A DNA stretch of 64,000 nucleotides from contig DBDH01000114.1 of assembly GCA_002293455.1 (NCBI GenBank), positions 45,375 to 109,374 of the forward strand, written 5' to 3'. Numbering within the stretch: position 1 is the stretch's first letter; the number at the start of each line of letters is the position of its first letter. A program made the position numbers and the translations under genes. Below the pieces are notes generated by a model. That model worked only from the letters and a program-made list of their open reading frames with translations. It was not told the origin of the DNA and searched no databases. Source of the stretch: Treponema sp. UBA937 (GTDB lineage Bacteria > Spirochaetota > Spirochaetia > Treponematales > Breznakiellaceae). Below are positions 1-7,630 of this stretch, piece after piece.

Positions 1-1070
1 TGCTGGACGGCGACGCCGAAGGCCGGGGATTTCAATATCCCATCCCGACTTATAATATCACTTCCGATTTTGATTGGGACAGTGAAAACGCGAAAATCCT
101 TTTTGAAATGACATCTCGTTACGGAACGCCGTATTTCCAAAACTTTGTGAATTCCGATCTTGATCCAAGTGACGTACGTTCCATGTGCTGCCGGCTCCAG
201 CTGGACAAGCGGGAACTCCGCAAGCGGGGCGGCGGCCTCTTTGGTTCCGATGAATTAACCGGTTCCGTGGGAGTTGTTACCATCAACATGCCGAGAATCG
301 GCTATCTCGCAAAAGATGAAAAAGATTTTTTCCGGCGTTTGGGCAGCCTCATGGAATTGGCAAAAGAAAGTTTGATAACCAAGCGGAAGGTCGTAAACCG
401 TCTTTTGGAAGCGGGACTTTTCCCTTACACAAAACGTTATCTCAAAAATCTTGACAGCCATTTCAATACGATTGGGCTTTGCGGCATGAACGAATGCCTC
501 ATAAATTTCTTTGATACAGATGTAACTATCGCCACGGATCAGGGCCGGGATTTTGCCCTCAAGGTGCTTGAGTTTATGCGGAAGCGGCTTGCCGACTTTC
601 AGGAAGAATGCGGCGAACTCTTTAACCTGGAAGCGACCCCGGCGGAATCTACTTCGTACCGTTTGGCAAAACACGATAAAAAGCACTATCCTAAAATCAT
701 TACCGCCGGAACGGATGAGCCGTACTATACAAATTCTACGCAGCTTCCCGTCATGCAGACCGAAGACATTTTTGATGCCCTCGACATGCAGGAAAAGCTT
801 CAAACGGCGTATACCGGCGGAACTGTGTTTCACGCATTCCTTGGGGAATCTATCGAAGATTGGCGGTCATGCAGAAACCTCGTAAGAACCATCGCTTCCA
901 ACTACCGGATTCCTTACTTTACCATTTCGCCGACTTTCTCGGTTTGTCCGGTTCACGGATATATCCGGGGAGAGCATTTTAATTGTCCTGTCTGCAAACA
1001 GGAAAAACAACAATCATTACAGAAGATAACAACAGAACTTGAAAAGGAACTTGCGTTAGTCGCGAGATAG
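1..1070 (+). CDS. nrdD: Anaerobic ribonucleoside-triphosphate reductase, catalytic subunit (5' truncated, no glycyl-radical tail)
   Basis: Reduces ribonucleoside triphosphates to deoxyribonucleotides without oxygen. The open frame runs in from the left edge (first full codon at base 3), so the N-terminus lies outside the window; the ATG at 108 is internal. Visible family signatures are GRGFQYPIPTYNIT just inside the edge, GLCGMNE, and near the C-terminus a zinc site of the form CPVHG...CPVC. In ordinary NrdD the zinc site runs straight into the glycyl-radical stretch (RxVGYYR), but here the frame stops about 30 residues after the last Cys. That missing stretch is in the next gene, which has its own ribosome binding site. 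Family assignment is secure; the split is read directly from the sequence. Confidence 0.93.
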   Translation, partial: LDGDAEGRGFQYPIPTYNITSDFDWDSENAKILFEMTSRYGTPYFQNFVNSDLDPSDVRSMCCRLQLDKRELRKRGGGLFGSDELTGSVGVVTINMPRIGYLAKDEKDFFRRLGSLMELAKESLITKRKVVNRLLEAGLFPYTKRYLKNLDSHFNTIGLCGMNECLINFFDTDVTIATDQGRDFALKVLEFMRKRLADFQEECGELFNLEATPAESTSYRLAKHDKKHYPKIITAGTDEPYYTNSTQLPVMQTEDIFDALDMQEKLQTAYTGGTVFHAFLGESIEDWRSCRNLVRTIASNYRIPYFTISPTFSVCPVHGYIRGEHFNCPVCKQEKQQSLQKITTELEKELALVAR

Positions 1071-1097
1071 TTGCATAATACATTAGGAGTAAAATAG

Positions 1098-1631
1098 ATG
1101 AGAAACCTTGAGGCAATTCAACAGGAATTATCCGCGGCGAGGGAGGCCCTTTCAAACGCGGAAGGGACGCCGACGGAAGTTTACAGCCGCATTGTAGGGT
1201 ATTACCGTTCGGTGCGCAACTGGAACAAGGGAAAGCGTGAGGAATACAAAGAGCGGAAACTCTTTGATCCTCTGCGCCCGGTTCCGTCTGATGCCGGAAG
1301 GGATAATGCTGAGGAACTTCCGGCGCGTCAGGCTTATATCGAGGCAGAAGAACAAAGCCTGCCGAAAGAAGAAGCATACAGCAATATGATTCTTCTTTTT
1401 GTGAGGGCTTCTTGTCCCGCGTGTCCGGGAGCAAAGGATGCCGCGTTCAGGTTAGGGATTCCTGTTAGCCTTGTGAACGCGGACACCGACGAAGGATTTG
1501 CGGAAGCTGCCAAACGGCAGGTTATGTCCACCCCTACGGCGATTTTTTTAAGCAAGGACGGAAGTGAATTAGGCCGCGCGAGAAACGCCGGCGAAATTAA
1601 GTCCTTTGCCGCAAAGGCTGCGTCCCTGTAA
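1098..1631 (+). CDS. Stand-alone glycyl-radical domain fused to a thioredoxin-like domain
   Basis: 177 aa. Residues about 26-56 carry the NrdD C-terminal signature: RIVGYYR with the presumed radical Gly34, then NWNKGKREEY. After a polar linker, residues about 97-177 form a thioredoxin/glutaredoxin-like domain with Cys106-Pro-Ala-Cys109 and a cis-Pro motif STPT around Pro146. A good ribosome binding site (aggag, 1085-1089) precedes the ATG, and the frame differs from nrdD, so this is a real second gene rather than a read-through artefact. It sits between nrdD and nrdG. I infer that it docks on truncated NrdD to supply the radical glycine, and that the CxxC domain delivers reducing power to the active site. 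Some NrdD subclasses are known to use a glutaredoxin/thioredoxin-type reductant. Confidence 0.85.
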   Translation: MRNLEAIQQELSAAREALSNAEGTPTEVYSRIVGYYRSVRNWNKGKREEYKERKLFDPLRPVPSDAGRDNAEELPARQAYIEAEEQSLPKEEAYSNMILLFVRASCPACPGAKDAAFRLGIPVSLVNADTDEGFAEAAKRQVMSTPTAIFLSKDGSELGRARNAGEIKSFAAKAASL

Positions 1632-1633
1632 GC

Positions 1634-2359
1634 GTGAACAAGACGCTTGCCGCTTTACGGAAAACAAGCCTGGCAGATTATCCCGGAAAGATCAGCGCCG
1701 TGTTGTTCTTTCCGGGCTGTAATCTTTCCTGCCCCTGGTGCCATAACCCCGGCCTTGCCCGCGGACAAATTGAAGACGGCGTTCCGCTTGATGAAATTTT
1801 AGCTTTTCTGGAGAAGCGGAAAAAGGTTCTTGAAGCCGTGGTTCTCAGCGGAGGAGAAGCGGCGCTTTATACCGGCCTGCCCGGTCTCATTACATCGATT
1901 AAGAAGATTCCGCTTCTCGTAAAACTCGATACGAACGGAACCCGGCCGGAAATGTTGGAACATCTTTTTGAAAATCCTTTAACAAGACCCGATTATGTTG
2001 CGCTCGATGTAAAACTTCCGCCGGCGCGATACGGCGAATTGGAAAGAAATCATTCCGGAAATGCGGAAAACGATATTGGTGACTCCCTCAAGAAAAGCGC
2101 CGCCCTTATTTCTCAATATAACATCGAACATGAGTTCCGTACCTTGATACTTCCCAACAACTATCTTGCCGATGCCGACATTGACGCGATGGCTCAGTTA
2201 GTCGATAACGCTCCCTGGATATTCCGTTCTTTTGTACCAGGCAACTGCCTTGATGAAACATGGAACATATTCCCAAAAACATCTCCTGATGAACATCATC
2301 CCCTTATTCAAAAAGCGAAAGCTCTGGGGAAGAATATCGTTTTTTATGAAGCAAAATAA
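1634..2359 (+). CDS. nrdG: Anaerobic ribonucleotide reductase activase, radical SAM
   Basis: 241 aa, GTG start two bases after the stop of the previous gene. The radical-SAM [4Fe-4S] motif is Cys29-x3-Cys33-x2-Cys36 (PGCNLSCPWC), followed by a SAM-binding region with LSGGEA. It belongs to the longer NrdG2-like subgroup. It should cleave S-adenosylmethionine to place the radical on the glycine of its partner, which here must be the separate small protein encoded just upstream. Third gene of a tight nrd operon. Confidence 0.9.
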   Translation: MNKTLAALRKTSLADYPGKISAVLFFPGCNLSCPWCHNPGLARGQIEDGVPLDEILAFLEKRKKVLEAVVLSGGEAALYTGLPGLITSIKKIPLLVKLDTNGTRPEMLEHLFENPLTRPDYVALDVKLPPARYGELERNHSGNAENDIGDSLKKSAALISQYNIEHEFRTLILPNNYLADADIDAMAQLVDNAPWIFRSFVPGNCLDETWNIFPKTSPDEHHPLIQKAKALGKNIVFYEAK

Positions 2360-2453
2360 ATCTCTTTCAAAACTTCGCGGAAAGGATTACGCTTAATATA
2401 AAGTTATATTTTTAAACTTTAAAAATTTATAAGCATAAAAAAGGAGAATCAAA

Positions 2454-3341
2454 ATGAATAATCAGCAATTGGAACGGATGCACCAGGGGAAAGGCTTTAT
2501 CGCAGCCCTGGACCAGAGCGGAGGAAGTACTCCCGGCGCCCTGGAGCAGTATGGAATCGGCAAAGACCAGTACAAAAACGATGATGAGATGTTCGGAAAA
2601 ATTCATGAAATGCGAACCAGAGTTATCACCGCCTCTGCTTTTTCTTCCCAATACATTCTTGGGGCTATTATGTTTGAAGGAACAATGGACCGGGACATCA
2701 ACGGGAAAGCTTCCGCGGAATTTCTCTGGAAGGAAAAAGGAATTGTTCCTTTCCTGAAAATCGATAAAGGGATGGAAGAAAAACAAGACGGCGTCCGTAT
2801 CATGAAATCTCTTCCTCAACTGAAAACCTTGCTGGATAAGGCGAATGCCAATGGAATCTTTGGAACAAAAATGCGTTCCGTTATTTTGCAGGCAAATTCC
2901 GCGGGAATAAAACGTATCGTGGAACAGCAGTTTGAATTTGCTTTGCGGATTGCTGAAGCGGGTCTTGTTCCCATCATCGAGCCGGAAGTAGATATTCACA
3001 GCCCTGACAAAAAAAAAGCGGAAGATATGCTTCTTCGCGAACTGCTGGCATCTCTTAAGAAAATCGGAAAAGACACAAAGGTAATGTTCAAACTGTCGAT
3101 ACCTTCCCAAACAGATTTGTATCATCCTTTGATGGCAGATTCGCGGGTTGTCCGGGTGCTTGCTTTATCCGGCGGTTACAGCCGAGACGAAGCCAATACA
3201 CTGTTGGCTCTGAACAAGGGAATGATCGCCAGTTTTTCCCGCGCTCTTCTGGACGGTCTTAAGGCTCAAATGAGTGATAAGGAATTCGACGAAACGCTTG
3301 AGAAATCCATCAAGTCTATTTATTCCGCTTCTATAACATAA
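2454..3341 (+). CDS. fda: Class I fructose-bisphosphate aldolase
   Basis: 295 aa. The N-terminus GKGFIAALDQSGGSTPGAL is the hallmark of the bacterial class I aldolase family known from staphylococci (FdaA/FbaB type), and length fits. It cleaves fructose-1,6-bisphosphate by Schiff-base chemistry; the active lysine is probably in the MFKLSIP stretch, by family analogy. It has a strong ribosome binding site (aaggag) and an AT-rich upstream region of about 95 bases that could hold a promoter. It is probably monocistronic: a perfect 10-bp inverted repeat follows the stop. Confidence 0.93.
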   Translation: MNNQQLERMHQGKGFIAALDQSGGSTPGALEQYGIGKDQYKNDDEMFGKIHEMRTRVITASAFSSQYILGAIMFEGTMDRDINGKASAEFLWKEKGIVPFLKIDKGMEEKQDGVRIMKSLPQLKTLLDKANANGIFGTKMRSVILQANSAGIKRIVEQQFEFALRIAEAGLVPIIEPEVDIHSPDKKKAEDMLLRELLASLKKIGKDTKVMFKLSIPSQTDLYHPLMADSRVVRVLALSGGYSRDEANTLLALNKGMIASFSRALLDGLKAQMSDKEFDETLEKSIKSIYSASIT

Positions 3342-3361
3342 AAGTTATATGCATGACCGCT

Positions 3362-3386
3362 GTTTCAAAAACCGGATTTTTGAAAC
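3362..3386. terminator. Inverted repeat downstream of aldolase
   Basis: GTTTCAAAAA and TTTTTGAAAC form a perfect 10-bp inverted repeat with a 5-base loop, 21 bases after the aldolase stop. The stem is AT-rich and no T-run follows the right arm, so intrinsic termination is plausible but unproven. Confidence 0.4.
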
Positions 3387-3458
3387 GTATGAAGCTGACA
3401 TTTCATCGGCGATTTAAGAGTAGATCGAGGGGATTATATTCAAATCGAATAATCCTGC

Positions 3459-3533
3459 GACGATAAACCATCGGCCCACTGGGAACACACCATCGCCATT
3501 TTTGATGATCATACGGAAATCCTGACAGAGTAG
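3459..3533 (+). pseudogene. Relic 3' end of a second methionine aminopeptidase gene
   Basis: These 25 codons including the stop match the last 24 residues of the intact map gene at 17052-17804: 23 of 24 residues and 65 of 75 bases are identical. Nine of the ten base differences are synonymous, so the two copies diverged while both were coding. No map-like sequence is recognisable upstream of 3459. It is a leftover of a divergent map copy, or of a recombination event, and includes the catalytic-region motif SAHWEHT. Confidence 0.75.
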
Positions 3534-3603
3534 AGGAATTGATTGTATGCGAAGGGTACATACCTTCTGCCTTATTTGGTGTAAAGTGTTTTCGGGAAGT
3601 GCT

Positions 3604-4485
3604 ATGGAATATATCCCCGCAAAAACTATTGTAACACAGGTGAAAAATCATTCATGGTTCGGCACTGATTACAACATGAATATTTACAGAGGCTGTTCTC
3701 ACGGCTGTATTTACTGCGACAGCCGGAGTCTTTGTTACCGGATAGAAAATTTCGATCAGATTCGTGCTAAGCACGATGCGCTGCGCATTATTCGGGATGA
3801 TCTTTTGAAGAAGCGAAAGCGGGGAGTTGTCGGTACAGGTTCAATGAGCGATCCCTATAATCCTTTTGAGAAAGAACTGAAGCTGACGCGCAATTCGCTG
3901 GAACTGCTAAACGCGTACCGCTTTGGAGTTGCCATCGCTACGAAAAGCACATTGATCACAAGGGACATCGACATATTAAAAGATATTCAAAAACATTCTC
4001 CCGTTTTGGCAAAGATTACGATAACCGCGGCGGATGATAATCTTGGCAAGACGATTGAACCGGGAGCTCCTTTGTCCAGCGAACGTTTTAACGCAGTCAA
4101 GACATTATCGCTAAATGGGATATATGCCGGAATCCTCATGATGCCGATTTTGCCTTTCATTGAAGATACAGAAGAAAATATTTTGAATATTGTCCGGCTT
4201 GCAAAGGAAAACGAAGCGCGTTTTATTTATCCTTCTATCGGTATGACTTTGCGGGCCGGAAACCGTGAATATTTTTATGAGATGCTGGACCGGTCTTTTC
4301 CCGAAGTGAAAGAAAAATACATCAAACGATTTGATCAGCGTTACTCTTGTTCATCACCTAAAGCAAAAAAACTCTTTCACCTGTTTACCGACGAATGCGA
4401 TAAGTTGAATATCCGTTATAAAATGAAAGACATTATAGCAGACTACAAACGATCCTATTGGATAAAACAACTGGATTTGTTTTAA
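3604..4485 (+). CDS. SPL-family radical SAM protein
   Basis: About 293 aa. The radical SAM motif YRGCSHGCIYC (C-x3-C-x2-C) is followed by CDSRS, GTGSMSDPYNPFE and KSTLITRDIDIL, which mark the spore-photoproduct-lyase-like group (Rv2578c/SplB-related). The substrate is unknown; most such proteins are not true spore photoproduct lyases. I chose the ATG at 3604 because the family normally begins M-E-Y-I-P-A-K; an in-frame ATG at 3547 would add 19 residues of unrelated sequence next to the map relic. Confidence 0.85.
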   Translation: MEYIPAKTIVTQVKNHSWFGTDYNMNIYRGCSHGCIYCDSRSLCYRIENFDQIRAKHDALRIIRDDLLKKRKRGVVGTGSMSDPYNPFEKELKLTRNSLELLNAYRFGVAIATKSTLITRDIDILKDIQKHSPVLAKITITAADDNLGKTIEPGAPLSSERFNAVKTLSLNGIYAGILMMPILPFIEDTEENILNIVRLAKENEARFIYPSIGMTLRAGNREYFYEMLDRSFPEVKEKYIKRFDQRYSCSSPKAKKLFHLFTDECDKLNIRYKMKDIIADYKRSYWIKQLDLF

Positions 4486-4540
4486 TACAGGATTATCGAC
4501 AAAACAAAAACCAGTTTTGATACATTGAAAAGGGAAATCT

Positions 4541-4615
4541 TGGGCGCTGAGGGATTCGAACCCCCGACCCTCTGGGTGTAAACCAGATGCTCTGAACCAG
4601 CTGAGCTAAGCGCCC
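4541..4615 (-). tRNA. tRNA-Val (anticodon UAC)
   Basis: The minus strand folds into a full cloverleaf: acceptor GGGCGCT/AGCGCCC, D-arm GCTC...GAGC, anticodon stem TCTGG/CCAGA around loop TTTACAC (anticodon TAC), and a T-arm with TTCGAAT. The discriminator base is A. CCA is not encoded. It lies alone between two plus-strand genes. Confidence 0.96.
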
Positions 4616-4729
4616 TCATTTACGGCTGACGAAACTATAGCATAAGCGCGGAATCAAAGTCAATACAAAAATTTAAAAAGAATATATCTTTCCGACAATC
4701 ATCACTTATACAAATCCGAAAAATCATAG

Positions 4730-4735
4730 TATAAT
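4730..4735 (+). promoter_or_regulatory. Candidate -10 box of the addB operon
   Basis: TATAAT ends 12 bases before the addB ATG, with no ribosome binding site between. The -35 side is weak. If used, the 5' leader would be about 6 bases. Confidence 0.45.
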
Positions 4736-4747
4736 GATTTTAAGTTT

Positions 4748-7630
4748 ATGAAAAAATCGATATTACATTATATTGCCGAATCTCTTTCTCAACAGAACAT
4801 AAACTTTGTGTTTCCGTCCGCGATTCCCGCGCAGTTTTGGGCGCAGGCGGCGGCGGTATATACCGGTAAGGCAGTGGGAATCAATCGTTTTATTGCGTGG
4901 GATATTTTCAAGGCGGAAACATTATCGGAAAAGCAACAGGATTTGTATCCCGCGAATTCCGCGCTTAGGATGATGTTCGCCGGAAATCTTTTGCGTGAAA
5001 ATAAAGAAGCTCTTGCCCGGAGTGCGCCGCTTTTTCATGAGATCATAAAACCCGAATACGCGGATACGTATGAATCGTTTGTGTCTTCCGTTGCCGGAAT
5101 GCTTTCTCATCTGGATGTATTTATCCGCCGCCTTAATGACAAGCCCGTTTCTCATAACGCGTATTTTGATGATCTTCAAGAGATTCATGCAAAGTACAAA
5201 GATTTTCTTCTGAAAAATAATTTTTATGAAAGTTCATGGAACAGAGTTCCCTTTCATGATTCCGGAAAAACATGGATGCTTTTTTTCCCCGAACTTGCTG
5301 ATGATTGGCATGAATACGAAAATGAACTTGCCTGTGCTGCTGGAAAAAGTTCCGCAAAGATAATCATTGTGCCCTTGAGTGAAATAGCTGAATCTGTTCC
5401 CTGGTCATCTTATCAGAGAGAAACATTTCCTGACGCACAGAATATTTTGGAATCGTATAAAAATAAACAATTGATTTTTTCTTCGTTCAAGGAAGAAATC
5501 CCCTGGCTTGTTCTAACGGTAAAAAAATTGTTGGGATGCGGAATCCTGCCGGAAGATATAGCGGTTTCTGTTCCGTCTCTTCCGGACATATTTGAACAGA
5601 TTGCGCTTGAATGTAAAATACAGGATGTGCCTGTGAGCATTCGGCAGGGGAAGCCACTTTCAAATCATACCGGCGGAAGAATTTTTACGGCACTGCGGAA
5701 CTGTCCTTCTTCCCGCTGGTCTTTCGCGTCATTAAAAAATCTCCTGCTTGATAAATCTCTCCCGTGGAAAGAGAAAAATAATATTGATGAGCTTATGGAC
5801 TTTGGTCTTCGGTATCGCTGCGTGATGGGGTATCAGGACCGCGGAAAGGAAATTGATGTCTGGGAAAAAAGTTTTAACCGGGCATGGCCGCCGGATGCGG
5901 AAAAACGAATCTCTATCGATACAATCAAAAAATTTTACAGCAAGTTGAAAAAAGATATTATCAGCATAACCGAAGCGAAAAGTTTTTCGGAAATAAAAAC
6001 CCGATGGCATGTATTTGAAGACGCGTATTTATGTAAAGAAGAAATTCATGAAGATGTGAATAAAGTGATGGCAAGAATTATCCGCGCTTTGGATGAACTT
6101 ATCGATGTGGAAGAAAAAATTGGCACCATCAAGATTGAAAAACCGTACGCTGTTTTTCTCAATTATATCTGTGATATAGAATATGTATTTCAAAAGGATA
6201 ACGGCGGCGTTCCGGTTTATAATTACCGCGCGGCGGCGGGAATAAATCCGCTGGTACATTTTTTTATTAATATGAACCAGGACGACGCAACGGCAAAAGG
6301 AAGCAGTGTTTCTTTTTTGCGGGAAGACCGGCAGAGAATGCTTGGCTTCTCCGATCATGATTTGTCTTCCGATTTTATTTTTGCGTATAAACTTTCAGGA
6401 TTGTTTCCTGTTTTCTCTGTATCAAAACAAACTCAAAATGGTCCGGCAGTTTCGCACAGAATGCTTAGTGAACATTTACATGAAGAATTGCAAATGGATA
6501 ATCCTGTGCGAGACAATCCTTATCTTGTGGAATTAAAAATCGCGCAGGGAATTTTTTCAAATATGAATTGCAATGGAAATCAATCTACATTGTTTGAAGA
6601 AAATTCCGGACCATCTGAAATACAGCGGCTTTCTTATTCGCGCTATCAAACTTTTTCACTGGAACCTTTTCAGGAAGATATTCGGAATAATCCTTTTGGG
6701 AATTCCGAAATAGCGGAATTGCTTAAAGAAAGGCTCAGTAAAAAAAATGATGATGTGCGGATTTCTCCTTCGGACATTAATGCGTTTATAACATGTCCTT
6801 TCCGCTGGATGCTTCAAAGCGGACTCAAGATTCGGGAAAAGCAAACAGAAATAGAAACCATTGATCAGCGCGATTTGGGAATTTTGTATCACCGAATTTT
6901 GGAACGATTTTTTTTAAGAATCAAAGAAGAAGAAAACCGGTTTAGAGCGGAGCATCTTTCTTTATATAAGAAATATATTGAGGAAGAAACTGATATTGCT
7001 TTGCGTGAGGCCCGTAATAGAGAAGGAGCATTTCAAGAACCGGTTTTTGAAATGCTTCGAGAGCGCATCAATGCCGCTTTAATGCAATATTTAGAATTGG
7101 ATGCGGAAAATCTTAACGGCTGCATCATCATTGGATCAGAACAGCCGCTGCGCAGAAAGTTTTACGGTATTGAAACAGCGCTTTCGGGTATCAGTGATTT
7201 GGCTGCGGAAGATGAAAACGGAAATACTATTCTTACGGATTATAAAACAGGAGTGATGCCTCTCGTGTCAGAACTTCTCGCGGAAGATGATGAAACCTTT
7301 CCCCGAGATATGCAGATGGCCGCATACATCAGCATGATTGAAGATTCGGGAAAAACAATCGTCAAGACTGCCCGCTTTTATTCTTTGGATAACCGGAAAT
7401 TTCAACAAGTCGTTTCTGAAAATCCGCCAAAAAAAAGCAGCGCAAAACTTCCGGTAGAAAGATCATCGTATCAAAAAGAAGTAGAGGATGTAGAAATTAT
7501 TTTTAGAGAGATGATTGATTGCATGAATGCCGGAAAGTTTTTTGTTCCGCCGCCCAAGGAACGATACGTTTGCAATGAATGCAAAGTTTCATCAGTTTGC
7601 AGAATTCCTTTTTCGGGAGGCGGACTATGA
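4748..7630 (+). CDS. addB: AddB-like subunit of the AddAB helicase-nuclease
   Basis: 960 aa. Processes double-strand breaks for recombination together with AddA. The C-terminal half is a RecB-type PD-(D/E)XK nuclease: catalytic stretch LTDYKTG with Asp831 and Lys833, and a Fe-S cluster site made of Cys683 (CPFRW) plus Cys942-x2-Cys945-x5-Cys951. That C-terminal Cys spacing equals the spacing I recall for Bacillus AddB. No Walker A is visible at the N-terminus (FVFPSAIPAQFW), so the helicase-like half seems to be non-motor scaffold. Its stop overlaps the addA start (ATGA). Confidence 0.88.
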   Translation: MKKSILHYIAESLSQQNINFVFPSAIPAQFWAQAAAVYTGKAVGINRFIAWDIFKAETLSEKQQDLYPANSALRMMFAGNLLRENKEALARSAPLFHEIIKPEYADTYESFVSSVAGMLSHLDVFIRRLNDKPVSHNAYFDDLQEIHAKYKDFLLKNNFYESSWNRVPFHDSGKTWMLFFPELADDWHEYENELACAAGKSSAKIIIVPLSEIAESVPWSSYQRETFPDAQNILESYKNKQLIFSSFKEEIPWLVLTVKKLLGCGILPEDIAVSVPSLPDIFEQIALECKIQDVPVSIRQGKPLSNHTGGRIFTALRNCPSSRWSFASLKNLLLDKSLPWKEKNNIDELMDFGLRYRCVMGYQDRGKEIDVWEKSFNRAWPPDAEKRISIDTIKKFYSKLKKDIISITEAKSFSEIKTRWHVFEDAYLCKEEIHEDVNKVMARIIRALDELIDVEEKIGTIKIEKPYAVFLNYICDIEYVFQKDNGGVPVYNYRAAAGINPLVHFFINMNQDDATAKGSSVSFLREDRQRMLGFSDHDLSSDFIFAYKLSGLFPVFSVSKQTQNGPAVSHRMLSEHLHEELQMDNPVRDNPYLVELKIAQGIFSNMNCNGNQSTLFEENSGPSEIQRLSYSRYQTFSLEPFQEDIRNNPFGNSEIAELLKERLSKKNDDVRISPSDINAFITCPFRWMLQSGLKIREKQTEIETIDQRDLGILYHRILERFFLRIKEEENRFRAEHLSLYKKYIEEETDIALREARNREGAFQEPVFEMLRERINAALMQYLELDAENLNGCIIIGSEQPLRRKFYGIETALSGISDLAAEDENGNTILTDYKTGVMPLVSELLAEDDETFPRDMQMAAYISMIEDSGKTIVKTARFYSLDNRKFQQVVSENPPKKSSAKLPVERSSYQKEVEDVEIIFREMIDCMNAGKFFVPPPKERYVCNECKVSSVCRIPFSGGGL

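Noticed and set aside
1071..1097. Sequencing frameshift splitting nrdD
   Set aside because: A ribosome binding site and ATG stand in place, about 28 extra residues lie on both sides, and the downstream protein has an added complete domain. A read check is still worthwhile.
3547..3603. Upstream extension of the radical SAM gene
   Set aside because: The extra 19 residues are not family-like and border the map relic; the ATG at 3604 matches the usual N-terminus.
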